Of a DNA stretch of 64,000 nt, positions 51,870 through 59,922 are shown piece by piece. Each line of letters starts with the position of its first letter. Position 1 is the first letter of the stretch. Location: assembly GCF_036330325.1 (NCBI RefSeq), contig NZ_JAZDRO010000001.1, positions 682,001-746,000 on the forward strand, read 5' to 3'. Origin of the DNA: Hyphobacterium marinum. GTDB taxonomy: Bacteria > Pseudomonadota > Alphaproteobacteria > Caulobacterales > Maricaulaceae. Under the pieces are notes generated by a model. It ran no database searches. It saw nothing but the letters and a program-made list of their open reading frames with translations, and was not told the DNA's origin. Made by a program: the position numbers and the translations under genes.

Positions 51870-52066
51870 GCGGTCTCGGAGGCATCGTCAGAGCCCGGAT
51901 TGCGGGCCAGCGCTATCAGTAGCGCGAAGGCAACCGCGAGACCGGCGGTGGGCCAGGTGAAGGCGATGGCCTGGTCAATCGCGCCTTGCGAGAAGGCGTA
52001 GGCGCTGGCACCGAAGCCAAGGGCCATCAGCGCGAAACCCGTAAGCGTGAAGACAATCCGAAACAT
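51866..52066 (-). CDS. Small two-helix membrane protein
   Basis: 66 aa with two hydrophobic helices (VFTLTGFALMALGFGASAYAF and FTWPTAGLAVAFALLIALA) and a short acidic tail. Its stop overlaps the stop of the convergent fusion gene by 4 nt. No clear Shine-Dalgarno sequence and no recognised family, so it is a hypothetical protein supported by its coherent membrane pattern. Confidence 0.5.
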   Translation of the reverse strand: MFRIVFTLTGFALMALGFGASAYAFSQGAIDQAIAFTWPTAGLAVAFALLIALARNPGSDDASETA

Positions 52067-52287
52067 CTGGCCTGTCCGTAAATCGACCGGGCAACCCTAA
52101 CCGATAATCCCTAAGATTCATTTGCCGTGTGGCGTGATTGGGGCCGGGGGCAGGCGGAACAGGGGTTTTACTATCTCCGGCCTCCGTGCGTTCCACCGAC
52201 ATTCGGCATGCATATTCCTGCTCGTTGACTCACCAAACTTTATAAATCAAAGTAATTTTAGTCGAAGCTGAACCAGGAGAATCTCAC

Positions 52288-52878
52288 ATGAGCCGAGCGG
52301 GCGATCGCATTCATTTCATCATTCGCGCTGCCGGAGCTGCCGTGGCTCTGGCCGCGCTTGTTGCCGGTAGCCATGCGGCCTCGGCCCAGGCCGAGGGAAC
52401 GGCACCGCCTGGCATTGACCGGCCCGCCGATGCGCTCGACTTCCTGGTAGGCGAATGGGAAGGAACGGGCTGGGCGTTGGGGCCGAATGGCCGGAGGGGC
52501 GAATTTGCCGTTTCCGAGTCCATCCGGTCCCGCGCCGGCGGTCATGGCGTGACTTTCGAAGGCCGCGGGACGGCGGCAATTGGCCCCAATGGCGAGACCC
52601 GCACAGTCCATGACGCCTTTGCGCTGATCTGGGCCGAGCCGGACGGCGGATACGGCATGCGCACCGTGGTGATGCAGGGCCATACGCTGGAAGTCGTTCC
52701 GGAAATCTCTGAAAACCGGATCGTCTGGGGGTTCGAGGCCGGGCCTATGGGCGAGACGCGCTATACCAGCACGGTCACGGACGGGGTCTGGCACGAGGTG
52801 GGCGAACGCCGCATGCCCGGCGAGACCGACTGGACGGTCTTCCTCGAGATGACACTGGAGCGGACCGCCGCGCCCTGA
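52288..52878 (+). CDS. Exported DUF1579-like protein
   Basis: 196 aa. AACCAGGAGA lies close upstream of the ATG. Signal peptide to about residue 37 (AAGAAVALAALVAGSHAASAQ). The mature part has ALDFLVGEWEGTG, the lipocalin-like opening of DUF1579/heme-binding-like proteins, then VHDAFALIWAEPDGGY and VWHEVGERRMPGETDWTVFLEM, which fit an antiparallel beta barrel for a small ligand. No catalytic motif. Stand-alone gene. Confidence 0.78.
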   Translation: MSRAGDRIHFIIRAAGAAVALAALVAGSHAASAQAEGTAPPGIDRPADALDFLVGEWEGTGWALGPNGRRGEFAVSESIRSRAGGHGVTFEGRGTAAIGPNGETRTVHDAFALIWAEPDGGYGMRTVVMQGHTLEVVPEISENRIVWGFEAGPMGETRYTSTVTDGVWHEVGERRMPGETDWTVFLEMTLERTAAP

Positions 52879-52956
52879 ACTGCGACCGGCCGGAACGGAC
52901 GGGCGGGGGGAGCGTTGTCGAACTATCCCGATAACACAGACACAAGGAACTCCCCC

Positions 52957-53526
52957 ATGTCCCGCGAGATTACCGGCAAAACCGTTGCCATTCTGGCCGC
53001 CGACGGCTTTGAGGAAAGCGAACTCTTTTCGCCGAAAGAGGCAATCGAGGCCGCTGGCGGCGAAGCCATCATCGTGTCGTTCCAGGAAGGCGAGATCGAG
53101 GCCAACCGGCACCGCGAGAAAGGCAAGGCGATCCGCGTCGACCGGACGCTGGAGGATGCCCACGCCTCGGATTTCGATGCGCTGGTGGTTCCCGGCGGTC
53201 TGTTTTCGCCGGACGCGCTGCGGGTGAAGTCCGAGGCGACGGGATTTGTCCAGAGCTTCTTCGAGCAGAAAAAGCCGGTCGCCTCGATTTGTCACGGCCC
53301 GCAGGTGCTGATCGATGCAGGTGTGGTCTCCGGCCGGACAATGACGGCCATCGAGAACATCCGCGGCGATCTAGAAAATGCCGGGGCGAATGTCGTGGAC
53401 GAGGCGGTCGTGGTCGATGACGGCCTGGTGACGAGCCGCAACCCGGACGATCTTCCGCAATTCTGCGCCAAGCTGGTCGAGGAAATCTGCGAAGGCAAAC
53501 ATGCCGCGCAAGCCCGCTCAGCCTAG
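52957..53526 (+). CDS. DJ-1/PfpI family glutamine-amidotransferase-like protein
   Basis: 189 aa from ATG 52957 with AAGGA upstream; the frame is open from 52915 but only with a TTG start. Class I amidotransferase-like fold: AILAADGFEESEL with the conserved acid, DALVVPGGLFSPD, nucleophile Cys-His in ASICHGPQVLIDAG, MTAIENIRGDLENAGANVVDE and LVTSRNPDDLPQF. This is the PfpI/YhbO subtype, linked in other bacteria to stress resistance and glyoxal or methylglyoxal repair. Monocistronic, with its own terminator. Confidence 0.92.
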   Translation: MSREITGKTVAILAADGFEESELFSPKEAIEAAGGEAIIVSFQEGEIEANRHREKGKAIRVDRTLEDAHASDFDALVVPGGLFSPDALRVKSEATGFVQSFFEQKKPVASICHGPQVLIDAGVVSGRTMTAIENIRGDLENAGANVVDEAVVVDDGLVTSRNPDDLPQFCAKLVEEICEGKHAAQARSA

Positions 53527-53546
53527 ACAGGACGAAACCGAATGGA

Positions 53547-53576
53547 GGGGCGGTGCCGGGCGACCGGTGCCGCCCC
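53547..53576 (+). terminator. Intrinsic terminator of the DJ-1/PfpI gene
   Basis: GGGGCGG-TG-CCGG, loop GCGA, CCGG-TG-CCGCCCC: 13 pairs including two G-T wobbles, followed by TTTCTT. It starts 20 nt after the stop. Confidence 0.88.
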
Positions 53577-53691
53577 TTTCTTATGCGGGACGGCGGTGAC
53601 GCATTCCCGCGGGATCGAGTGCGGCAGAATTCCCCGCGCTCAGGTCCGCGCCGGCATGGTATGGACTTCTCCACGAAACAGGAGAAATTCC

Positions 53692-53859
53692 ATGAGCGAA
53701 CGCAAAATCTCCATCGAGCAACACAGCGGCATTGGCCTCGCCTGGATTGGCGGCTGGCTGTTCTCGATCGGCTATCTTGAGCTGGGCTTCTGGCAGGGGC
53801 TGCTCGGTCTCCTGGTCTGGCCCTATTTCATGGGCACGCACTTTGTTCCGGCCGGCTAG
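53692..53859 (+). CDS. Small inner-membrane protein
   Basis: 55 aa from ATG 53692 with AGGAGAAATTCC in ideal position. Residues about 14-46 are hydrophobic and aromatic (GLAWIGGWLFSIGYLELGFW, GLLGLLVWPYFMG), enough for one or two helices. A similar small protein type is common beside unrelated genes in this group, and no function is known. It ends in a 4-nt overlap with the convergent marC-like gene. Confidence 0.65.
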   Translation: MSERKISIEQHSGIGLAWIGGWLFSIGYLELGFWQGLLGLLVWPYFMGTHFVPAG

Positions 53860-54515
53860 AGCAGCGCGCCGGAAATCCCGTCGAAGATGAACTGCGCGGC
53901 GAGCGCGGCGAGGATCACGCCGAGAATCCGGGTGATCATCGCGGCCAGCGTGTCGCCCATGATGCGCATCAGCGGACCGACGGCGAGGAACAGAATGAGG
54001 CAGACGATCAGGTTGACGGCAAGGCCGGCAAGAATGGTCGCCTGACCGATCAGCGTGCCGCCATCGCCGGACATGAACAGCATGATCGAGGCGATTGCGC
54101 CCGGACCGGCGAGCATCGGAATCGCCATGGGGAAGACCGAGATGTCCTCGTGCGAGCCGGGATCGGCCACTTCTTCCTCGGCAAGCTTTTCGGCGCGCTC
54201 CTCGCGGCGCTCGGTGCGCTTTTCAAAAATCATGTCGAGCGCGAGAAGGAAAAGCAGAACCCCGCCCGCCGCGCGGAAGGCGTCGAGGCTGATATGCAGC
54301 GCGCCCAGCAGCCATTCCCCGCCATAGGCAAAGGCGAGCAGGACGACCGTGGCGATCAGGATCGACTTGATCGCCATCTTGCGCCGGTGCGCGGCGGTGG
54401 AGCCTTCGGTCAGACCGGCAAAGATCGGCGCAACGCCGATCGGATCGATGACGACGAAGAAAGTCACGAAGCTGGCAGTCAGGAGGGCGATGTCGATGGC
54501 GGGCATGGCAGTCAT
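53856..54515 (-). CDS. MarC family integral membrane protein
   Basis: 219 aa from ATG 54515 (ATG 54506 is the alternative). Six predicted helices with the family opening FVTFFVVIDPIGVAPIFAGLT, a second half starting PMAIPMLAGPGAIASIMLF, and a charged cytoplasmic loop (EKRTERREERAEKLAEEE) between. MarC proteins were once linked to multiple antibiotic resistance but their transport role is undefined. The open frame upstream to 54707 is not membrane-like and was excluded. Confidence 0.9.
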   Translation of the reverse strand: MTAMPAIDIALLTASFVTFFVVIDPIGVAPIFAGLTEGSTAAHRRKMAIKSILIATVVLLAFAYGGEWLLGALHISLDAFRAAGGVLLFLLALDMIFEKRTERREERAEKLAEEEVADPGSHEDISVFPMAIPMLAGPGAIASIMLFMSGDGGTLIGQATILAGLAVNLIVCLILFLAVGPLMRIMGDTLAAMITRILGVILAALAAQFIFDGISGALL

Positions 54516-54585
54516 TCCGGTTTGAGTAGGCCTCGCCGATACCACGGGCACTGGCCCATGGCGACACCGCGTTAAGGCAGGGTGG

Positions 54586-55908
54586 CTATGCGCCGGCGGG
54601 GGTGCCTGATCGGCTTCCCCAGTAAAACACCGGCACGCCCAGCGCGACGAGGACGAGACCCCAGGCGAGGACTTCCAGCCCCGAGCCGAAGATGGCGAAT
54701 GCTGCATAGAGGCCGGCCAGCGCGGCGAGCGCGGCCCAGCCCTTGGCGGATTTCCAGGAATGGCGGATTTCGGCCGCGACCGAGATGAAGAGCGGGGCGA
54801 GGACGGCGAGCGTGCTCATCATCAACAGGAAAGTGAAGGCCCCGACGAGGCCACGCGAATAGTTGAGGACCAGCACGATGGAGCCGAGCGTCGACGCCGC
54901 GATCAGCGCGACATAGGGTCCGCCGCCGGGCGTCACGCGGGCGAGGACTTTCGGGGCCAGCCTGTCGAGCGCGACCGCCATCGGGATCTGCCCGCTGGCA
55001 AAGACATTGCCGTTGAGGCTGCCGGCGGTCGACACGAGGGCACCGATGGCGATCAGGTGCGGACCCCAGCTGCCAAGGCCCCGGGCCGCCTCGGCGAAGG
55101 GCGAGGTCGACTCAACGAGGATTTCGGCGGGAACCAGCATCATCACGGCGGCGGTCGCGGCGAGATAGATGAGCGTCACGGTGATGGTGCCGATGATGAC
55201 GGCGCGCGGAATGGTTTTCTCCGGGTTTTTCACACTGCCGGCAGGCAGGGTTCCCGCTTCGAGGCCGGCAAAGGCCCACATGGTCAGAAGGGCCGTTGCG
55301 GCCAGTACGTGGATGAAGGGCTCTCCGGTCGGGTTGGGCGCGGGGAGATTGTCCGGCGATCCCGCCACTGTGCCGAGGCCTATGATCACGAAGAGCGGGA
55401 TGAGTTTGAGGACGGTCATGGCGATCTGGACCAGGCCGGCCTCTTTCAGCCCCGCAATATTCACCAGCGTCAGTGTCCAGATCAGCGCCAGCGCGACTCC
55501 GGCCTGACCCATGGGTGAGTTGGCCAGCGGCGGGATGAAGACCGTCAGATAGCCGACAAAGGCAATCGCGATGGCCGGGACGGCGATCCAGAGTGAGGCC
55601 CAATAGCCCCAGGCCACCAGGAAGCCCGGCAAATCACCGAACGCGTCATGGGCAAAGATATAGGGGCCGCCGGTGCGCCGCGTGCGCGAGGCGAGACGGC
55701 CCAGCACCAGCGCCAGCAGGATCGAACCCGCCCCCGTCAGCATCCATCCGGCGAAACTCATCAGGCCATAAGGGGCGAGGACGGCGGGCAGGAGGAAGAC
55801 GCCGGAGCCGATCATGACCCCGACGGTCAGTGACCAGCAGGTCCAGAAACCCAGCACGCGCTTTTGCGGGCCAAGCACTGGCCCGGTCCCGGTGTCGATG
55901 CCGGCCAT
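54586..55908 (-). CDS. APC-superfamily amino acid/polyamine permease, AdiC/PotE-like
   Basis: 440 aa, about 12 membrane helices. The first helix carries VGVMIGSGVFLLPAVLAPYG, the unwound substrate-binding region of basic amino acid/polyamine antiporters such as AdiC, CadB and PotE. Later motifs: TMWAFAGLEAGTLPAGSVKNPEKTIPRA (key part SVKNPEKTIPRA) and TAGSLNGNVFASGQ. Agmatine deiminase and carbamoylputrescine amidase lie 6-8 kb away, so agmatine, arginine or putrescine are candidate substrates, but the sequence alone does not decide. Confidence 0.88.
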   Translation of the reverse strand: MAGIDTGTGPVLGPQKRVLGFWTCWSLTVGVMIGSGVFLLPAVLAPYGLMSFAGWMLTGAGSILLALVLGRLASRTRRTGGPYIFAHDAFGDLPGFLVAWGYWASLWIAVPAIAIAFVGYLTVFIPPLANSPMGQAGVALALIWTLTLVNIAGLKEAGLVQIAMTVLKLIPLFVIIGLGTVAGSPDNLPAPNPTGEPFIHVLAATALLTMWAFAGLEAGTLPAGSVKNPEKTIPRAVIIGTITVTLIYLAATAAVMMLVPAEILVESTSPFAEAARGLGSWGPHLIAIGALVSTAGSLNGNVFASGQIPMAVALDRLAPKVLARVTPGGGPYVALIAASTLGSIVLVLNYSRGLVGAFTFLLMMSTLAVLAPLFISVAAEIRHSWKSAKGWAALAALAGLYAAFAIFGSGLEVLAWGLVLVALGVPVFYWGSRSGTPAGA

Positions 55909-55991
55909 GATTCCCCCTTTAGCGTGACCGATGATGTCGCTACCGGTGTCGCACAGATTGCGCCGAGCCCACAGATTATTCTCGCGGGCAC

Positions 55992-56005
55992 TTGATCAGT
56001 ATCAA
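55992..56005. promoter_or_regulatory. Candidate HicB operator
   Basis: Inverted repeat TTGAT-CAGT-ATCAA, about 20-35 nt before the hicA start and overlapping an AT-rich stretch (ATCAATAATAG) that can serve as the -10 region. Autoregulation by the antitoxin is usual in HicAB modules; assignment here is inference. Confidence 0.5.
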
Positions 56006-56026
56006 TAATAGCACTAGATTGACGAT

Positions 56027-56296
56027 GTGGCGGCGATGGACAAAATCCTGAAGCAGATGATGGCGGCACCCCAGAATGTGCGCTTTTCCGACCTCGTCGC
56101 CGTCTGCAAACACCACTTTGGCGAACCTCGCCAGCAAGGAACAAGTCATCACGTTTACAAAACGCCGTGGCCTGGCGACCCGCGGGTCAACATTCAGAAT
56201 GGCAAGAACGGCAAGGCGAAACCCTATCAGGTGAAACAGGTGCTCGCCGCGATCAAGAAGCTAAGGGAACAGCGCAAGGAGACGGACGATGGTTGA
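56027..56296 (+). CDS. hicA: HicA-like mRNA interferase toxin
   Basis: 89 aa starting at GTG 56027; ATG 56036 (MDKILKQ) is an equally possible start and would give 86 aa. Small basic protein with a dsRNA-binding-like fold: FSDLVAVCKHHFGEP, then GTSHHVYKTPW with the catalytic His pair region, and NGKAKPYQVKQVLAAIKKL at the C-terminus. Toxins of this family cleave mRNA and are neutralised by HicB. Toxin first, antitoxin second, with an 8-nt overlap. Confidence 0.85.
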   Translation: MAAMDKILKQMMAAPQNVRFSDLVAVCKHHFGEPRQQGTSHHVYKTPWPGDPRVNIQNGKNGKAKPYQVKQVLAAIKKLREQRKETDDG

Positions 56297-56615
56297 CCAT
56301 AAGCAATATACCTACCGGGTGATCTGGTCCGAAGACGACGGAGAATTCGTCGCTCTCTGCGCGGAGTTCCCCAGCCTGTCCTTCCTGGCCCCGGAACAAT
56401 CAGCGGCGCTCGAAGGGCTCGTTGACCTCGTCCGTGATGTGGTGGCCGACATGGCCGCGAATGGCGAAACCGTTCCAGCCCCCCTGACCGGGAAACGCTA
56501 TAGCGGGAAATTCCAGGTGAGGGTGCCGCCGGAGCAGCATCGCAGCCTGGCGATCAAGGCGGCAGAACAGGGCATCAGCCTGAACCGGCTGGTTTCATCA
56601 ATGTTGAGCGTGTAG
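56289..56615 (+). CDS. hicB: HicB-like antitoxin
   Basis: 108 aa. N-terminal partially degraded RNase-H-like HicB fold (YRVIWSEDDGEFVALCAEFPS, LVDLVRDVVADM). C-terminal ribbon-helix-helix DNA-binding domain (GKFQVRVPPEQHRSLAIKAA, ISLNRLVSSML). It should bind HicA and repress the operon through the palindrome at 55992-56005. G+C content resembles the host genome, in contrast to the AT-rich DNA that begins just after it. Confidence 0.88.
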   Translation: MVDHKQYTYRVIWSEDDGEFVALCAEFPSLSFLAPEQSAALEGLVDLVRDVVADMAANGETVPAPLTGKRYSGKFQVRVPPEQHRSLAIKAAEQGISLNRLVSSMLSV

Positions 56616-56639
56616 GGGCACGGCGAAAGTGCGTCAGCG

Positions 56640-57140
56640 GCTAAATGTTTGGATGTTTTCTGTTTGAAGTTATCTCAGTCGTTCGTTTCATTGTTTGTAT
56701 TAATGATTTTCGACCAGCTCTGAAAATCTGATATCTCAAAGTATTTCATTATTAAGCGATTTGTTTTTTTGTAATCGATTATGATTTTGGTGTTTTTTTG
56801 ATCTAATTGTTTTCGAAACTCCTTATTTTTTCTTGCAGATATGTATATAAATAAGTATAAATAAGAGATAGTTTCCATATTGTAATTCAATTTAGTTATA
56901 TCGCTATAATGAAGGTTCAAGAATTGTTGAGCGTCTTTCCACCTTTCAAGTTCCAAGTTTGCGTGAAAACGGGCGACGCTTAGTAAGGTATTATATTTAA
57001 AATCAAACTCAAAATTTTCAGATTCTTTCAAGAACGGCAATGGCCCGAATTTCTTATAAAGAGATAACAGGTTCTCGAATTTCTTTTTTTGCGTATTGAA
57101 AATCACGTACATATCTCACGTATAATTTTGCTGGCAGAAT
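56640..57140. other. AT-rich island of probable foreign origin
   Basis: About 500 nt of strikingly low G+C; in 56761-56820 only 14 of 60 bases are G or C, in a region that is otherwise clearly GC-rich. The left edge follows hicB, the right edge falls inside the last codons of the Rieske oxygenase gene. It holds one ORF (56675-57112). No transposase, terminal inverted repeat or tRNA was found at the edges. Confidence 0.8.
56675..57112 (-). CDS. AT-rich hypothetical protein, acquired DNA
   Basis: 145 aa, rich in Lys, Asn, Ile, Phe and Tyr, with codon use unlike every neighbour. Sequence is helical in character (KKKFENLLSLYKKFGPLPFL, LLSVARFHANLELERWKDAQ, YLYLFIYISARKNKEFRKQL), reminiscent of TPR-like repeats but without a clear family. 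No signal peptide. The start at 57112 lies inside the end of the Rieske gene (10-nt overlap). Foreign origin is well supported by composition; function unknown. A defence or toxin-related cargo next to HicAB is possible but unsupported. Confidence 0.6.
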   Translation of the reverse strand: MYVIFNTQKKKFENLLSLYKKFGPLPFLKESENFEFDFKYNTLLSVARFHANLELERWKDAQQFLNLHYSDITKLNYNMETISYLYLFIYISARKNKEFRKQLDQKNTKIIIDYKKTNRLIMKYFEISDFQSWSKIINTNNETND

Positions 57141-58182
57141 GGCATTCTCTCAAAAGATTCTGCCAATGCCACAGCGCGGCTTCCTGCGTTGGCGACAGGC
57201 GGCCGGGCGTGTAGACGCCCGACGCCAGAGCGCGCTGGACCTGTTCGCAAATGGTGCAGTCCTCCTCCTGCACTTCGGCGGAAAAGGTATCGTCGGCTTC
57301 GGCGCGGGCCTCGACACCCGGCGCGTAGTAGAAATCGAACTCGACCTTGCAGCGGTCCGGCCCGTCGGGAACGACGCGGTTGGTCTGCAACCGTCCGGGC
57401 AGGATGTTCAGCATCGTGTTCGGCCAGACGAAGACATAGAGCGCGTCGCCCGCAGAATAGGGGCCGGTATCGTCGCCCACCGGCGAGCGCTGGATCGAGG
57501 TCCAGTCGTCGAGCGTCACCTCATAGGTCGTGCAGTCGAGAAGGCTGTCCAGTGCCGGGTGAACCGACGGCACGTGATAGCTCTCCAGATAATTGTCGAC
57601 ATAGACTTTCCAGTTGCAGGCGACCTCGTAAACATGGGCGTGGTGATGGGCCATCGCCTCCAGCCCGCAATTGACGATGCGGGCATCGAGCGGGCCGATG
57701 ACAGTGTCAAAATCCGGTCCGCCGGTTCCGGCGCGCGCGAAGACGAGGCCGCGCCATTCGCGCACCTCGACCGGGTAAAGCGCAATGCCGTCGCGGGTGA
57801 AGCCTTCGGCCTCCTGCATCTCCGGCGCGACGCGAAGCTCGCCGTCGAGATTATAGATCCAGCCGTGATAGGCGCAGCGCAGCCGTTTCGCGCCCTTGCC
57901 ATCGCACGTCGCCAGCGGCCCGGCGCGGTGGCGGCAGACATTGAAAAACCCGTTGAGGCGGCCTTCGTCATTGCGCACGATCAGGACCGGCTTGCCGGCA
58001 ATGTCGCGCACGATGTGGTCGCCCGGATCGCGCACCGCGCTGGCGGGTGCGATCACCTGCCAGCCGGGTGCAAGAATGTGTTCGAGATCAAAGGCGAGCC
58101 GGTCGGCCCCCAGATAATAGTCTGCGGGCAGGGCGCTCGCGTTACGCAGGTCGGGCGGTAAGGGGGGCGTACGGTCGTCCAT
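57103..58182 (-). CDS. Rieske-type aromatic-ring/quaternary-ammonium oxygenase alpha subunit
   Basis: 359 aa. N-terminal Rieske [2Fe-2S] domain with CRHRAGPL and CAYHGW (residues about 85-110). Catalytic domain with the mononuclear iron motif DNYLESYHVPSVHP (two His; the third acid ligand is expected downstream near EEDCTICEQVQ). The closest functional types are choline/stachydrine/carnitine monooxygenases or small-molecule demethylases. The last dozen residues (HSASKIIREICT) come from AT-rich DNA, so the native 3' end seems replaced by the inserted island. The catalytic part is complete, so activity may be kept. An electron-transfer partner is not adjacent. Confidence 0.9.
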   Translation of the reverse strand: MDDRTPPLPPDLRNASALPADYYLGADRLAFDLEHILAPGWQVIAPASAVRDPGDHIVRDIAGKPVLIVRNDEGRLNGFFNVCRHRAGPLATCDGKGAKRLRCAYHGWIYNLDGELRVAPEMQEAEGFTRDGIALYPVEVREWRGLVFARAGTGGPDFDTVIGPLDARIVNCGLEAMAHHHAHVYEVACNWKVYVDNYLESYHVPSVHPALDSLLDCTTYEVTLDDWTSIQRSPVGDDTGPYSAGDALYVFVWPNTMLNILPGRLQTNRVVPDGPDRCKVEFDFYYAPGVEARAEADDTFSAEVQEEDCTICEQVQRALASGVYTPGRLSPTQEAALWHWQNLLRECHSASKIIREICT

Positions 58183-58227
58183 GCCCGGACGCTAGGCGCG
58201 CCCGGGGCCTTGAGCAAGACTTCTGGA

Positions 58228-59697
58228 CTAGGACGCGCTTGCGCCGGCACCGCCGGATGCCTTGCGGCGGCGGTTGCGGCGGCGCTTGGAGGCTCCGCCG
58301 CGCGATCCGCCATCGGCGAGCATGCGGGCGAGCCCAGCCTCGGCGCTCTCGCTTCCACCTTGCCCGCCCTGACCGCCTTGCGGACGGGCCGGACGGCGGT
58401 TTTGACCGTTGCGGGCCTGGCCATTGCGGTTCTGGGCGTTCTGGTTCTGGGCATTCCGATTTTGGCCGCCCCGGCCGGAGGGGCGTTTTTTCTTCTTCGC
58501 CGGTTTCAGGGCGTAGTCGGGCGTGTCGGCGGCCTCTTTGGGCGCCGACAGCGCCTCGCCCTCATATTGGCGGACCGGCAGGCGGTATCCGATCAGCTTC
58601 TCGATATCGCGCAGGAGCGGGCGCTCTTCGCCATCACAAAATGCGATCGCCACACCGGTTTCACCGGCACGCGCCGTCCGGCCGATCCGGTGGACATAGG
58701 ATTCAGGCACGTTCGGCAGGTCGAAATTGATGACGTGGCTGACGCCCTCGATATCGATGCCGCGCGCGGCAATGTCGGTAGCGATCAGCGTCGTCACCTT
58801 GCCGGTCTTGAAATTCTCCAGCGTGCGTTCGCGCTGGTTCTGGCTCTTGTTGCCGTGAATGGCCGCGGCGCTGATGCCGGCCTGGCCGAGCTTCTTCACG
58901 ATCTTGTCCGCGCCGTGCTTGGTGCGCGAGAAGACGATGGCGCGGTCCATGTCCGGCACGCTGAGCGCGGCGGCGAGGGCGGGCAGTTTCTGTGCGCGGT
59001 CGACCATGACGACTGACTGGTCGATGGCCTCGATCGGGCGGGACACCGGCGCGACGGAAATCTCTTCCGGGTTGGTCAGGAAGTCCTGCGCCAGGGCGCG
59101 GATCTGTTTCGGCATGGTCGCCGAGAGGAGCGCCGTCTGGCGCTGTTTCGGCAGGGCCTGCAGGATGCGGCGGATGGCCGGCAGGAAGCCGAGGTCCATC
59201 ATCTGGTCGGCTTCGTCGAGGACGACGGTTTTGGTGAAATCGAGCCGGATCGATCCGCTGCCCATCAGGTCGAGCAGGCGGCCGGGCGTGGCGACGAGGA
59301 AGTCGGCGCCGCGCGCCATGGCGCGGACCTGCGGTCCGGGCTTCACACCGCCCATGACGACGGCAACACGCGGCAGGACCAGGCGGCCATAGGTTTCAAT
59401 GCTTTCGGCGATCTGCAAGGCGAGTTCGCGCGTCGGGGCGAGGATGAGCGCCGTGCAGCACTTGCCCGGAGCCTGCTTGCCGTCGGTGTGTACCTTGTGC
59501 AGGAGCGGCAGGGTAAAGGCCGCCGTCTTGCCGGTTCCGGTCTGGGCGGTCCCCAGGATGTCGCGGCCCGACAGCATGGCCGGGATCACGGCGGACTGGA
59601 TCGGCGTCGGCGTCGTATAGCCTTCTTCGGTGACGGCGCGGAGGATGGGCTCGGCGAGGCCGAGCTGGGAAAACTGTTTCAAGTCAAACACTTTCAT
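58228..59697 (-). CDS. rhlE: DEAD-box RNA helicase, RhlE-like
   Basis: 489 aa. Q motif FSQLGLAEPILRAV...TPTPIQ, Walker A AQTGTGKTAAF, PTRELALQI, TPGRLLD, VLDEADQMMDLGF, SATMP, then domain 2 with FSRTKHGADKIV, ATDIAARGIDIEGV and YVHRIGRTARAGETG. The C-terminal 100 residues are basic and low in complexity: repeats of Gln-Asn-Arg (RNAQNQNAQNRNGQARNGQN), then Gly-rich and KRRRNRRRK segments, likely RNA-binding. Typical role is ribosome assembly or cold-adapted RNA remodelling. Confidence 0.93.
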   Translation of the reverse strand: MKVFDLKQFSQLGLAEPILRAVTEEGYTTPTPIQSAVIPAMLSGRDILGTAQTGTGKTAAFTLPLLHKVHTDGKQAPGKCCTALILAPTRELALQIAESIETYGRLVLPRVAVVMGGVKPGPQVRAMARGADFLVATPGRLLDLMGSGSIRLDFTKTVVLDEADQMMDLGFLPAIRRILQALPKQRQTALLSATMPKQIRALAQDFLTNPEEISVAPVSRPIEAIDQSVVMVDRAQKLPALAAALSVPDMDRAIVFSRTKHGADKIVKKLGQAGISAAAIHGNKSQNQRERTLENFKTGKVTTLIATDIAARGIDIEGVSHVINFDLPNVPESYVHRIGRTARAGETGVAIAFCDGEERPLLRDIEKLIGYRLPVRQYEGEALSAPKEAADTPDYALKPAKKKKRPSGRGGQNRNAQNQNAQNRNGQARNGQNRRPARPQGGQGGQGGSESAEAGLARMLADGGSRGGASKRRRNRRRKASGGAGASAS

Positions 59698-59922
59698 ATG
59701 CGCGCGCAGGGCAGGGACGGCGTCATGCCGGACCCCCGCGCGCTGCGGTTTTTCAAAATAGGGAGCTTGCGTAGACCAGCCGCCTGATGGGCGCGCCCGC
59801 TGAGATGCGGTCGCTATGGCTTACGGCAAAGGTCGGAAATGAGCCGATGCTCGGTCGTACCGGCCGCTGGTGAGGAAACCTCACCTTCTACGCGCGGCGC
59901 TTGAAGACGAGCGCTCCCTTCC

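Noticed and set aside
56640..57140. Insertion sequence or prophage remnant
   Set aside because: No transposase or integrase frame, no terminal inverted repeats and no target duplication could be recognised in the AT-rich patch.
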